Source: JBHGBM01 sp041946965 (GTDB lineage: Bacteria > Acidobacteriota > Terriglobia > Bryobacterales > Bryobacteraceae). From it: DNA of 64,000 bases. The first letter of the stretch is position 1; each line of letters starts with the position of its first letter. The stretch spans positions 1 to 64,000 of the forward strand of contig JBHGBM010000002.1 of assembly GCA_041946965.1 (NCBI GenBank). The letters are read 5' to 3'. Shown piece after piece: positions 7,386-16,685 of this stretch. A model generated the notes under the pieces. The model worked only from the letters and a program-made list of their open reading frames with translations. It was not told the origin of the DNA and did not search any database. The position numbers and the translations under genes were made by a program.

Positions 7386-9578
7386 TTACTTCAGATCCAC
7401 GCTGCGCGCCGCAGACGCCCCCTGCCGGTTGGTCAGGGTGACCGATACCGACTTGATGGTATCCACGACGCTGGTGATGTTCGTGGTGTCTTTGATGTCG
7501 CCCGAGAGCGTGAACGGCACGGTGGCCGTGAACTGGCTGCCGTAGGCCAGCGACGCGCTGCTCTGGTACCACGCCGTGAAGGTCGGCTCCACGCTCAGGC
7601 TCAGCCTGCTGGTGGCGATTTCCTCGCCGGAAACGCCCGTGAACTGGAAGTCCATCTGGGTGATGGCCCGCCCCGTGGCGTAACCGGTAACCAGCAGCGT
7701 GAAGCTATTGCTGGTCTTGGCCGAAACCACCACGTTAAGGAGCCTGGGCGCGCTTTGCGCCACGGTGAGCGACAGCGACGGTGGCGTCTGCGGCGTCAGG
7801 TCGATACCGCCCTGGGTGGAGAACGAAGGAGTCAGGGTGATGGTCCCCGCCACGGTGCCCGTCTGCACGCGCATCTGGGTGGCGCCGTTCGGGAACACCG
7901 CCTGCTTCGATCCCGCCGGAATGGTAAACGCCACGGTGCGCCCGCCGGAGGCGAACTGGACCGCCGGATCGCTGGCGAACACATCCGAGGTGAAGGTCAG
8001 GGTCAGGGTGCCCACCAGAGGCAATCCGTAGGCATCCGCAAGGCTCAGCCCGATGGCCGGCTGCTGCATGGGCTCCTGCGTGCCCGTGGCGCCCTGGAAC
8101 GTGTAGGACGGCAGCGCCGCAGGCGCGTTGCCCACGCCGCTCAGCGTAAAAGTCTGGGTGTCGATCCTGAGCGTGCCTGTGGCCGAGCCAAGCGCGGCCG
8201 GCGCAAACGTTACGGTGAACGTCACGCTCTCCCCCGCCCCGATACGCCGCGGCAGCGCCGGCACATCGGACAGCGCAAACACCGTAGTGGCGCCGGTCAC
8301 GTTGATGCTGAAGACGTCGGTGGGCGCGGTGCCGTCGTTCTTTACGGTGAACTTCACCGACGAATTCAGTCCCACCGCGGCGGACGGCAGCACCACCGTT
8401 CCGGAACTCTGCACGGTCGTGGAAGCGGCGCCCGATGCGTACGAGTACACCAGGTTCGCGCCCAGAGCGTTGCCTTCCACTTCGAAGTTGTCCGAGCCGA
8501 TGCGCAGGCGGCCGGCGCTCTTGCCGGGCTGCGTGGGCGCGAACTGGATCTTCAGCGTGAAATTGCTGCCCGCGGTCATGGTCAGCGGCGTGAAGGGGGC
8601 TTCCACGATGGAGAAGCCCGTGCCGGAGATGTTCAGCGCCTGAATGCGCCCGTCGGCGTTCCCGTTGTTGAACACCCGCACGGTAGCGGTGGTCTTCTCG
8701 CCGCCGATGGTGGCGTCCGGCAACTTGATCAGCTCGCCGGGAGCGAGCGGACGGGCGCCGTTGGGCAATACCAGCTCATACTCGAACCAGGCGCCCAGCC
8801 CGGAGCCCTGTACACGGAATTGCAGGCTCTTGCCGAGCGCTGCGATCTGCACCGTGCCACTCTCGGCCGGAAAATCGTCCGGCGTGAAGCGCACGGCGAA
8901 CTTCAAGTCCTTGCCGGGATCGATGGTAGCGGGAGGGAACGGCAGGTTCGCCAGCACGAAGTACTCCGAGCCGGTGTAGCTGATGCCCTGCACCACGCCT
9001 TGCCCGGACCCCCGGTTGGTGATCGTGACCTGCGCCGAGGACGTCTCGCCGAAGGCAGTCGCCGGGAAGTTGATCGTGTCGCCGGGGTTCAACAACTGCG
9101 TGTTGCCGTTCGGCAGCACCATGTAGGTGTAAGTGAACTCGGGCGCGGTGCCGGTCAAGTTAATGTTCAGCGTGGACGGCCGCCCGTTGCTCTCCTGGTA
9201 GCCGATGGTGATCTTCGCGGTGGAGAGCCTGCTGGTGGACGGCAGGTAGCGCACGCGCAATGAAAAGGCCGGGCTTGACGTAGTGAGGTTCAGGGCGCCC
9301 GAGGAAAGGTCCGGCCCGCTCACCAGGCTGAAATCCGTGGACCCGGTGAGCATGACGGTCGCAATGTTCATCGAAACCGTCGGCGTCGTGCCCGTGTACG
9401 TGATAGTGATGGCGCCGTCGGAAGGAGCGCCGACCGCGTCCGCGGGCAACGCCAGCGTGCCATTGTCCTGGATCACCTGCGAGGTAGTCCCTTGCAGGGT
9501 GCGAATGCTGAACGGCGGAGGCGTAACCTGCGCGCCGGCAATCGCTGCGGTGAACAACAGTAGAGAAAGACCGCGCAT
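7386..9578 (-). CDS. secreted choice-of-anchor D / Hydin-like Ig-repeat protein
   Basis: 730 residues, beginning with a signal peptide (MRGLSLLLFTAAIAGAQ). Four beta-sandwich repeats of about 110-120 residues follow (roughly 20-137, 138-258, 259-370, 372-485), each with a VLPxxAxG opening and an xFxVxFxPxxxGxxxGxL core. This is the choice-of-anchor-D / ASPM-SPD2-Hydin pattern. A distinct C-terminal beta-rich part follows (about 490-730). No enzyme motif; a surface or extracellular adhesion role is likely. It starts one base after the stop of the preceding gene. Confidence 0.82.
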   Translation of the reverse strand: MRGLSLLLFTAAIAGAQVTPPPFSIRTLQGTTSQVIQDNGTLALPADAVGAPSDGAITITYTGTTPTVSMNIATVMLTGSTDFSLVSGPDLSSGALNLTTSSPAFSLRVRYLPSTSRLSTAKITIGYQESNGRPSTLNINLTGTAPEFTYTYMVLPNGNTQLLNPGDTINFPATAFGETSSAQVTITNRGSGQGVVQGISYTGSEYFVLANLPFPPATIDPGKDLKFAVRFTPDDFPAESGTVQIAALGKSLQFRVQGSGLGAWFEYELVLPNGARPLAPGELIKLPDATIGGEKTTATVRVFNNGNADGRIQALNISGTGFSIVEAPFTPLTMTAGSNFTLKIQFAPTQPGKSAGRLRIGSDNFEVEGNALGANLVYSYASGAASTTVQSSGTVVLPSAAVGLNSSVKFTVKNDGTAPTDVFSINVTGATTVFALSDVPALPRRIGAGESVTFTVTFAPAALGSATGTLRIDTQTFTLSGVGNAPAALPSYTFQGATGTQEPMQQPAIGLSLADAYGLPLVGTLTLTFTSDVFASDPAVQFASGGRTVAFTIPAGSKQAVFPNGATQMRVQTGTVAGTITLTPSFSTQGGIDLTPQTPPSLSLTVAQSAPRLLNVVVSAKTSNSFTLLVTGYATGRAITQMDFQFTGVSGEEIATSRLSLSVEPTFTAWYQSSASLAYGSQFTATVPFTLSGDIKDTTNITSVVDTIKSVSVTLTNRQGASAARSVDLK

Positions 9579-9579
9579 G

Positions 9580-10488
9580 TTATTCCTCCCTCCCCGCGGG
9601 AACGAAGTAGACGGCGGGAACCTCCGCCGCGCTCAGCACGTAGGCCGGTTGTCCCTCGCCGGGGGCGTTCAGCAGCCACAGGGCGCGCTCGCCGAAGGGT
9701 GTGAGGCCGGTGGGAGCGGCATCCACGTCCAGGTGGCCGAGCAATGCGCGGGCCGTGAGGTCGAACACCTCAATGCCCTTGGCCCCGGCCACAAACACGC
9801 GCGAACCGTAAACCTGAACGCCGGCCGCGCCGTCCATGCCCTCGGCGAACAGGAGCGCCGCGCCGTCCGTCTCGAATCCGGCCACCTGCCACACCTGGCC
9901 GCGTTCCTTGTCCACGAAGTACAGGTCCTGGCCGGCAACGGTGATGGCCGCGGGGTTCGCCGCGCGCGCCAGAAGCGCGCCGTCCATGTACACCCCACCG
10001 TTTTCGCCCGCCACGCCGGCAATCAGCTTGCCGGAGCGGGTCACGGCCAGCGCCGCCACCTCGCCGGGACCGGAGAGAACCACCGGCTCACCGGCCGCGC
10101 CGTTGCGGATGATCTGCGCCTTCCGGCTCGCGGAGGCGTAGACCGCCGCCACCGAACCGTCCGGGGACCATGCGAACCGGTCCGCGCCCGCGATGGCGTT
10201 CTCCACCGGCGCCGGACCCGCCTCGCCCTTCAGGCTCACCAGGAAGAGTCGGCCTTCCCGCACCACCAGGGCGCGGGCGCCATCGGGCGCGATGCCGGCG
10301 GCTTCCAATCCACCCACCAGCGCATCGCCGAGATAGGCCGCGCCGGGCAGTCCCAGCATGGGCCGGACGCCGCGCACCTGCTGGTCGAATACGTATCCCG
10401 CCACGGGGCCTTGCACCGTGGTGCGGCCCCCATCCATCCCGAACATGTGGACGGCGAACAGCATGAGTATGATCGCTCGTGATTTCAT
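9580..10488 (-). CDS. secreted hypothetical protein, WD40/TolB-like propeller
   Basis: 302 residues with an N-terminal signal-like segment (MKSRAIILMLFAVHMFG). The body is short repeating strands such as FAWSPDGSVAAVYA, ALAVTRSGKLIAGV and LYFVDKERGQVWQV, which suggests a beta-propeller of the TolB/WD40 kind. The early GYVFDQQVRGVRPMLGLPG segment looks family-specific. No catalytic residues can be assigned. It lies between two other secreted proteins with 1-nt and 13-nt spacers, so it probably belongs to the same cell-envelope system. Confidence 0.6.
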   Translation of the reverse strand: MKSRAIILMLFAVHMFGMDGGRTTVQGPVAGYVFDQQVRGVRPMLGLPGAAYLGDALVGGLEAAGIAPDGARALVVREGRLFLVSLKGEAGPAPVENAIAGADRFAWSPDGSVAAVYASASRKAQIIRNGAAGEPVVLSGPGEVAALAVTRSGKLIAGVAGENGGVYMDGALLARAANPAAITVAGQDLYFVDKERGQVWQVAGFETDGAALLFAEGMDGAAGVQVYGSRVFVAGAKGIEVFDLTARALLGHLDVDAAPTGLTPFGERALWLLNAPGEGQPAYVLSAAEVPAVYFVPAGREE

Positions 10489-10501
10489 GGCTGTATCTCC
10501 C

Positions 10502-11125
10502 TTATCGTGGCGCGGCGACCGTAACCGGTCCCGGCGTGATGGTAATCGGATTGGTGCGCGCCGCGGCGGCCGTCGAATCGCCGCCCCGGGTCGCGGCGAT
10601 ACCGCCCGCCAGGCCGCCCACGGCGGCCAGGCCCAGCACCACCCACAGCGCCTTGCGCGAACCGCGCGCCTGCTGGCCGCCCGTTCCGGCGGCGTTGCTC
10701 TGCGCCACCACCACGCTGGCGCTGCGCGTGCCGTTCGTCGCGGTCACCTTGATATTGAAGCGCCCCGGCTCGTCGTTGGGGGTCATACCGGTCGCCGCCG
10801 CCTGACCCTGTGCGTCCGTGCGCACCGTCTGCGTGCGCATCCATCCGTTGAATACCGCTCCAGGACCCGCCGCGGGCAGTTGGAATACCACCTCGGCCCC
10901 GGGCACGGGCTTATCGTTCTGGTCGCGAACCTCCACCGCGGGAGCGGTGGCGGTGCGGCCCTTAATGTTATTGACCGCGCCTTCGCCTTTAATCACCACG
11001 ATCTTCAGGCTGCCGCCCTCCTGCACAATGTTCGACTTGGGGCCGCTGACCTCCTGCCCCAAGCCGGGCGCCGGGAGGGCCAGCGCGCCCGACAACATGA
11101 GCGACAAGAAAAGTTTCGGGTTCAA
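10502..11125 (-). CDS. secreted Ig-like domain protein with C-terminal membrane helix
   Basis: 207 residues. The start is TTG at 11125-11123: a strong GGAGGA ribosome site lies 4 nt upstream and no ATG is suitably placed. Signal peptide (NPKLFLSLMLSGALALPAPG), one big_1/invasin-like Ig domain (about 55-140; DQNDKPVPGAEVVFQLP and VRTDAQGQAAATGMTP), a short linker, and a glycine-rich helix (WVVLGLAAVGGLAGGIAA, about 165-183). It is first in the three-gene minus operon; a TATACT box lies about 27 nt upstream. Function unknown. Confidence 0.7.
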   Translation of the reverse strand: MNPKLFLSLMLSGALALPAPGLGQEVSGPKSNIVQEGGSLKIVVIKGEGAVNNIKGRTATAPAVEVRDQNDKPVPGAEVVFQLPAAGPGAVFNGWMRTQTVRTDAQGQAAATGMTPNDEPGRFNIKVTATNGTRSASVVVAQSNAAGTGGQQARGSRKALWVVLGLAAVGGLAGGIAATRGGDSTAAAARTNPITITPGPVTVAAPR

Positions 11126-11243
11126 AAGTTCCTCCGTGTAGAACGGCCAGTATACAACAACTTACGGGCTGAGAAAGACAGACGGAGCGCAGACGGAAAA
11201 CGTAACAGGAAATGCCGCGTTTTTGTAGGATAGGCTTTAGCCC

Positions 11244-12245
11244 ATGAAAAAGCTGATTAACGATCCGAAAGACGCGGTTGGCGAGTCGCTCGCGGGACTG
11301 GCCCTGGCCCATCCCGATATCCTGCGGGTAGGCTGGGATCCGCTCTATGTCGCCCGCGCGGACGCCCCCGTGCGGGACAAGGTAGGCATCGTTTCCGGCG
11401 GAGGCAGCGGCCACGAGCCCATGCACGCGGGCTTCGTCGGCCGCGGGATGCTCGACGCGGCCTGTCCCGGCCAGATATTCACGTCGCCCACGCCCGACCA
11501 GATCGAAGCCGCGAGCGTGGCCGTGAACAGCGGCGCGGGTGTGCTGCACATCGTCAAGAACTACACCGGCGACATCATGAACTTCGAGATGGCAGCCGAG
11601 CTCTGTGCCGCGCGCATGATCGACGTGCGGGCGGTGGTGATCAACGACGACGTGGCCGTGGAGGACAGCCTCTACACCGCCGGGCGGCGCGGCGTGGGCA
11701 CGACGGTGCTGGCCGAGAAGATCTGCGGCGCGGCGGCCGAACGCGGCTGGGGATTGATGCGGCTGGAGGCGCTGTGCCGCCGCGTGAACGAAAACGGACG
11801 CTCGATGGGAGTGGCGCTCACGCCCTGCACCGTGCCGGCGGCGGGCAAACCCAATTTCGAGCTGGCCGAAAACGAGATGGAGATGGGGATCGGCATTCAC
11901 GGCGAGCCCGGGCGCGAGCGCGTCCCGCTGGCCGGCGCCGCCCAGATCGCCGAGCGCATGGCTGAGGCGATTCGCACCGACCTGCCGTTCCGCTCCGGCG
12001 ACCAGGTCATCGCCATGGTGAACGGCATGGGCGGCACGCCGCTGCTGGAGCTTTACATCGTCTACAACGAGCTGGGGCGCTTGCTCGCCGGGCACGGGAT
12101 CGCCATCGCCCGGCGGCTGGTCGGCAACTACATCACCAGCCTCGAAATGGCGGGCTGCTCCATCACGCTGCTGCGCGCCGATAGCGAGATGCTCTCGCTG
12201 TGGGACGACCCGGTGCTCACCCCGGCGCTGCGGTGGGGCGCGTGA
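11244..12245 (+). CDS. dhaK: dihydroxyacetone kinase, substrate-binding subunit DhaK
   Basis: 333 residues. DhaK binds dihydroxyacetone covalently and passes it to DhaL for phosphorylation to DHAP. Motifs are GGGSGHEPMHAGFVG near residue 53 and the covalent histidine H219 in GIGIHGEPG, matching His218 of the E. coli protein. The next gene starts inside the stop codon (TGATG). No good ribosome site is seen; TAGGCT sits exactly 7 nt before the ATG, so the transcript may be leaderless. Confidence 0.96.
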   Translation: MKKLINDPKDAVGESLAGLALAHPDILRVGWDPLYVARADAPVRDKVGIVSGGGSGHEPMHAGFVGRGMLDAACPGQIFTSPTPDQIEAASVAVNSGAGVLHIVKNYTGDIMNFEMAAELCAARMIDVRAVVINDDVAVEDSLYTAGRRGVGTTVLAEKICGAAAERGWGLMRLEALCRRVNENGRSMGVALTPCTVPAAGKPNFELAENEMEMGIGIHGEPGRERVPLAGAAQIAERMAEAIRTDLPFRSGDQVIAMVNGMGGTPLLELYIVYNELGRLLAGHGIAIARRLVGNYITSLEMAGCSITLLRADSEMLSLWDDPVLTPALRWGA

Positions 12246-12829
12246 TGCCGGTGCGGGCGGCGGAGGTTGCCGCGTGGCTGCGCGCCTTGCAGCGCGTCTA
12301 TTCCGAGAACCGGCAGATGCTGACGGACCTGGACGCAGCCATCGGAGACGGCGACCACGGCATCAACCTGGAACGGGGCTTTTCGGCGGTGGACCCGAAC
12401 GCGGCTGCGGACGTGGCCGGACTGCTCCAGGCCGTGGCCAGAACCCTGATCGGCAAGGTGGGCGGGGCGTCGGGCCCCCTGTACGGTACGTTTTTCCTGC
12501 GCGCGGCGGCCGTGAGCGCAGGCGTAGACGAACTGGATGTGCCGGCGGCATTCCGCGCCGGGGTGGAGGGCATCCAGCAGCGCGGCAAAGCGGCGCCCGG
12601 AGACAAGACCATGCTGGATGCGCTGCTCCCCGCGGTTGCCGCCCTGGAGCAGGGGCTCGGGCTTGGCGCCGCGGCGGAGGCCGCCGAAGCGGGAGCGCGC
12701 GCCACCATCCCCATGCAGGCGCGCAAGGGACGCGCGAGTTACCTGGGGCCGCGCTCGGTGGGGCACCAGGACCCGGGAGCCGCCTCCGCCGCCATGCTGG
12801 TGCGCGCCGCCGCGGAATGCTGGAGCTGA
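12245..12829 (+). CDS. dhaL: dihydroxyacetone kinase, ADP-binding subunit DhaL
   Basis: 194 residues. DhaL holds ADP as a permanent cofactor that is rephosphorylated by DhaM. The magnesium-binding aspartates D30, D35 and D37 fall in DLDAAIGDGDHG at the same numbers as in E. coli DhaL. GGASGPLYG and KGRASYLGPRSVGHQDPGA complete the family signature. It sits between dhaK and the phosphotransferase gene with one-base spacing or overlap, so this is the PTS-dependent rather than the ATP-dependent form of the kinase. Confidence 0.95.
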   Translation: MPVRAAEVAAWLRALQRVYSENRQMLTDLDAAIGDGDHGINLERGFSAVDPNAAADVAGLLQAVARTLIGKVGGASGPLYGTFFLRAAAVSAGVDELDVPAAFRAGVEGIQQRGKAAPGDKTMLDALLPAVAALEQGLGLGAAAEAAEAGARATIPMQARKGRASYLGPRSVGHQDPGAASAAMLVRAAAECWS

Positions 12830-12830
12830 C

Positions 12831-15056
12831 GTGCTCGGGATCGTCATCGTCTCCCATAGCGCACGGCTGGCTGAGGGTGTCTGCGAGCTTGCGGCGGAAG
12901 TGGCGCGCGGCAATGTGCGGCTGGCACCCGCCGGCGGCACGGGGGACCCCGAGCACCCGCTCGGCACGGACGCGTTTCGCGTTCTGGAGGCCATCGAATC
13001 GGTTTACAGCGAGGACGGCGTGCTGGTCTTCGCGGACCTCGGCAGCGCGGTGCTGAGCGCCGAAACCGCGCTCGAGATGCTGGAAGAGCGCCGCCGGGCC
13101 CGCGTGCGGCTGAGCAGGTCGCCCGTTGTGGAGGGCGCCGTGTCGGCGGCCACGCTGGCGGGCGCGGGCGCCACCCTCGAAGAAATCGAACGCGCGCCGG
13201 AGCAGGCGGTAGCGGCGGGCGAAGCGGTCACGGTGAAGCTGCGCAACCCGCTCGGGCTGCACGCCCGGCCGGCGGCGCAGCTTGTGCGGCTCGCCCGCGG
13301 CTTGCCGTCGCCGGTTACGGTGGAGAACCTGACCACCGGCGCCGGTCCGGTCAGCGCCGCGGCCATACAGGGTTTGCTCCTGCTCGGTGCGCGGCAAGGC
13401 CACGAGCTGCGGCTGCGCGGCCAGGGGGCGGCGCGCCTGGCCGCGTTTCTGCAACGCGAGGAACCGCCCGCTACGCTACCGCCCGCGGGCAGGGCGGCCT
13501 CTGAAGGCATCGCCGCCGGACCGCTCGTCAGATTCGAATCCGTGCCGGTCGAGGTGGTCCGGCGCACGGTGGAGGATCCCGAAGCGGAGAGGGGCCGTCT
13601 GGCCTCGGCGGTGCAATCGGCGCTGAGGGTTGCATCCGGACCGGAAGCGGGGATTTTCGAGGCGCAAGCGCTGTTGCTCGAGGACCTGGCGGCGGAAGCC
13701 GGGCAGGTCATCACCGCCGAACACGTCAACGCCGAGTGGGCCTGGAGCCGGGTGGCGGAGCGAAGCGCCGCGGGCATCGCGGCCCTCGAAGATCCCTACC
13801 TGCGCGCCCGCGCGGCGGACGTGGCGGACGCCGCCGGGCGCGTGCTGCGAAGCCTGGCCGGCGTGCGGCGGACGGCGCCGGTTTTCGGCCGCCCGTGCAT
13901 TGTTGCGGCGCGCGATCTTACGCCGTCGGACGTGAAGCAGTTCGATCCCGCGCGCGTCCTCGGCATCTGCCTGGAGGCCGGCAGCGCCGCCGCGCACGGC
14001 ATGATCCTGGCGCGGGCCATGGGCATACCGGCCGTGGTGGGTCTGGGCCCGGCGCTGGCCGGAATCGAGCCGGGCACGGTGATCGCGATGGACGGCGGCG
14101 CGGGCGAGGTATGGGTCCCGCCGCCACCAGATATCGAAGCCCGCCGCGCCGCATGGCTCGCCGCCCGCGCCGCGGCGCAAGCGGAACGGCTCACTCCCGC
14201 CCGCACCCGCACCGGCCGCCGCGTGCGCGTGTTCGCGAACATAGGCGGCGTGGCGGAGAGCGCGGCCGCGGTGGAAGCCGGAGCCGAAGGCGTGGGAGTG
14301 CTGCGCACGGAATTCCTGTTCCTGAACCGCGCCACGCCGCCGGGCGAGGAGGAGCAGCTCGAAGCCTACCGCGCTATCGCCGCCGCGCTTGGCGGACGGC
14401 CCCTGGTCATCCGCACGCTGGATATCGGCGGTGATAAGGACCTGCCCTACGTTGACGCCGGCGGCCTCCGCGGCATCCGCCTGACACTCAGGCGGCGCGA
14501 CCTGCTCGACACGCAACTGCGCGCCATCGTGCGCGCGGCGGAGGAGTACCGCATCGAAGTGCTCTTCCCCATGATCTCCACCGTCGCCGAGTGGCGCGAG
14601 GCCAAGGCCGCACTGGGCGGCGCCTCCGTGAAGGCCGGGGCGATGATCGAGGTCCCCTCGGCCGTGGCCGTTGCCGATTCACTGGCGCGTGAAGCCGGCT
14701 TCTTCAGCATCGGCACGAACGACCTGGCGCAGTACGCCATGGCGGCAGACCGCACCAACCCGCGCGAGGCCGCGCTGGCCGACGCGCTCCAGCCGGCCGT
14801 CCTGCGGATGATTCGAGACGCCGTGCGCGCCGCCCGTCAAGCCGGCATCCCCGCCACACTTTGCGGCGAACTCGCGGCCGACCCGCTGGCCACCGCGCTG
14901 CTGCTGAGCCTGGGAATCGAGGAGTTCAGCGTCAGCCCGCCGTTCATCGCCGGGCTGAAGCGCCGCATCCGCGCGGCGGAGCCTTCCGAAGGGCTCGCGC
15001 AGGCGGCGCTCGCCGCGGATTCCGCCGAAGCCGTGCGGCGCCTGCTTCGGGCTTGA
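12831..15056 (+). CDS. dhaM: DhaM-HPr-enzyme I fusion phosphotransferase
   Basis: 741 residues from a GTG at 12831, one base after the dhaL stop. Domains: EIIA-Dha (1-110) with H9 in VSHS; HPr (132-215) with H144 in GLHARPA; and an essentially full enzyme I (222-741) with phospho-His H389 in GSAAAHGMILAR, PEP-binding segments RTEFLF (492) and TLDIGGDKDLPY (529), GFFSIGTNDLAQY (623) and the catalytic C678 in LCGE. E. coli DhaM stops after the N-terminal enzyme I domain and needs the general PTS. This protein keeps the PEP-binding half, so I infer it can carry phosphate from PEP to DhaL by itself. Confidence 0.93.
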   Translation: MLGIVIVSHSARLAEGVCELAAEVARGNVRLAPAGGTGDPEHPLGTDAFRVLEAIESVYSEDGVLVFADLGSAVLSAETALEMLEERRRARVRLSRSPVVEGAVSAATLAGAGATLEEIERAPEQAVAAGEAVTVKLRNPLGLHARPAAQLVRLARGLPSPVTVENLTTGAGPVSAAAIQGLLLLGARQGHELRLRGQGAARLAAFLQREEPPATLPPAGRAASEGIAAGPLVRFESVPVEVVRRTVEDPEAERGRLASAVQSALRVASGPEAGIFEAQALLLEDLAAEAGQVITAEHVNAEWAWSRVAERSAAGIAALEDPYLRARAADVADAAGRVLRSLAGVRRTAPVFGRPCIVAARDLTPSDVKQFDPARVLGICLEAGSAAAHGMILARAMGIPAVVGLGPALAGIEPGTVIAMDGGAGEVWVPPPPDIEARRAAWLAARAAAQAERLTPARTRTGRRVRVFANIGGVAESAAAVEAGAEGVGVLRTEFLFLNRATPPGEEEQLEAYRAIAAALGGRPLVIRTLDIGGDKDLPYVDAGGLRGIRLTLRRRDLLDTQLRAIVRAAEEYRIEVLFPMISTVAEWREAKAALGGASVKAGAMIEVPSAVAVADSLAREAGFFSIGTNDLAQYAMAADRTNPREAALADALQPAVLRMIRDAVRAARQAGIPATLCGELAADPLATALLLSLGIEEFSVSPPFIAGLKRRIRAAEPSEGLAQAALAADSAEAVRRLLRA

Positions 15057-15081
15057 ACCCGGCCGCCCGGAGGCCTATACT
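15053..15081 (+). promoter_or_regulatory. promoter of the GYD protein gene
   Basis: TTGAAC (15053-15058) and TATACT (15076-15081) are separated by 17 nt. The first box overlaps the stop codon of the phosphotransferase gene. The predicted start is near 15088, with a GGAGGAA ribosome site just after it. Confidence 0.55.
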
Positions 15082-15103
15082 CAGCCTGAAAGTGGAGGAA
15101 GTC

Positions 15104-15397
15104 ATGCCACTGTACGTCACTCTGTACAAGTTCACCGACCAGGGGATCAAGAACGTCAAGGACTCTCCCAAGCGCCTGGAGGCCGGCATCAGGGCCGCCG
15201 AGCAAGTTGGGGGCAAGATACTGGGCGCTTACTACACGCTGGGCGAGTACGACCTGGTGGTGATCTCGGAAATCGGCGATGAAGAAACGGGGGTCGCGCA
15301 TACCCTGGCTCAAAACGCCCTGGGCAACGTCAGATCGATGACGATGAGGGCGTTCACACCCGAGCAGTTCGCGGCGATCCTGCAAAAAATGCCGTAG
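15104..15397 (+). CDS. GYD domain-containing protein
   Basis: 97 residues, the whole length being one GYD domain, a dimeric alpha/beta-barrel-like fold related to Dabb/EthD proteins. The hallmark is LGEYDLVVISE near residues 47-57, preceded by GGKILGAYYT. A strong ribosome site (GGAGGAA) precedes the ATG. It has its own promoter downstream of the dha operon. No catalytic role is established for the family. Its stop abuts the stop of the convergent gene with no spacer. Confidence 0.85.
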   Translation: MPLYVTLYKFTDQGIKNVKDSPKRLEAGIRAAEQVGGKILGAYYTLGEYDLVVISEIGDEETGVAHTLAQNALGNVRSMTMRAFTPEQFAAILQKMP

Positions 15398-16681
15398 CTA
15401 CCGCGCAGTGCCGGGCCGCACGCGCGCCAGCACCGCCATACCCGCCAGGAAGGAAATCAGCAGCGAGAGCACCGCCGCGCGGTAGCTCCCGGTAAACTGC
15501 AAAGCCAGCCCGAACAGCAGCGGGCAAAGCCAGCTTGTGCCCTTGTCGCTGATTTCGTAGATTCCGAAGTATTCCGCCTCCTTGCCCTTCGGAATCATCT
15601 GGGAAAACAGCGACCGGCTGAGCGCCTGGCTGCCGCCGAGCACCAGCGCGACCACCGCCGCCAGCGCAAAGAACTGCGTTCCCGTGCGGACCCAGGCGAA
15701 AATAGCCACGATCACCGCAGACCATACCGCGAGCGAGAACATGATGGCGCGCTTGGCCCCGGTACGAGCCGCGATGCGGTTAAACCCCAGCGCGCCCAGC
15801 ACCGCCACGAACTGCACCATAAGGGTCATCGTGGCGAGGCTCGCCATGGACATCTTCAATTCGTCGGTGCCGAACTGCGAAGCCAGCCCGATCACCGCCT
15901 GAATGGCGTCGTTGTAGAGCAGGTAGGCGAGCAGGAACCGCAGCGCCTGCGGCTGGCGCCGGAGTTCCCGCACAGTGCGGGCCAGTTGCCGCACGGGTTG
16001 GGTCAGATAGTTCTCGCCCGGCGGCATGGCCAGCGCCGGCTCGCGGGTTTTCAGCGCGGCCAGCGGGATCAGGGTGAACAACGCCCACCACACGCCCGCC
16101 GAGGCCAGGCTGATGCGCACCGCTTCCTCGCCCCGCAGCCCGAGAGCGTCCGCCTTGAAGACCAGCAGCACGTTAAGCGCGAGCAGCGTGCCCCCGCCCA
16201 GGTACCCCAGCCCCCAGCCCTTGGAAGACACGGCGTCGCGTTCCTGGGGTCTGGCGATCTGCGGCAGGTAGGAGTTGTACACAACCACGGAGGCGCCGAA
16301 ACACAGGTTGGCCCAGAGAAACAGCAGGCCGCCCGCCAGGTACGCCTCGCCGCGCACCCAGAACAGCGCGATGGTGGGCAGAGCGCCGCCGTAAGCCAGG
16401 AGCGCCAGCAGGAGTTTCTTGCGGCGGCTGTAATCGGCCAGCGCCCCGATCAGCGGCAGAAAGACTACCTGGAGGGCCACCGAAGCCGCCAGCACGTAGC
16501 TCCACCACGCCCGCGCGGAGATGTTCAGCCCCAGCGGGTGAACGAACCCGCGGCCATCGGAGGCGGCCAATGCCAGTCCCAGCAGGTAGGGGCCCAGGAA
16601 GGGCGTGACCACGGTAGACGAAAACGCCGAGTTGGCGAAATCGTAGAAATACCAGCCGGCCTGTTCGCGGCTGCTTTTCAT
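15398..16681 (-). CDS. MFS transporter, UMF1/BtlA-like
   Basis: 427 residues. The N-terminus WYFYDFANSAFSSTVVTPFLGPYL is the signature of the UMF1 (Atg22-like) major facilitator group. About 11-12 hydrophobic helices follow, with PLIGALADYSRRKK in the first cytoplasmic loop and GGSQALSRSLFSQMIPKGKEAEYFG late in the protein. Substrate unknown; relatives are exporters of amino acids or small metabolites. Transcribed 4 nt after the VOC gene. Confidence 0.85.
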   Translation of the reverse strand: MKSSREQAGWYFYDFANSAFSSTVVTPFLGPYLLGLALAASDGRGFVHPLGLNISARAWWSYVLAASVALQVVFLPLIGALADYSRRKKLLLALLAYGGALPTIALFWVRGEAYLAGGLLFLWANLCFGASVVVYNSYLPQIARPQERDAVSSKGWGLGYLGGGTLLALNVLLVFKADALGLRGEEAVRISLASAGVWWALFTLIPLAALKTREPALAMPPGENYLTQPVRQLARTVRELRRQPQALRFLLAYLLYNDAIQAVIGLASQFGTDELKMSMASLATMTLMVQFVAVLGALGFNRIAARTGAKRAIMFSLAVWSAVIVAIFAWVRTGTQFFALAAVVALVLGGSQALSRSLFSQMIPKGKEAEYFGIYEISDKGTSWLCPLLFGLALQFTGSYRAAVLSLLISFLAGMAVLARVRPGTAR

Positions 16682-16685
16682 CCCC

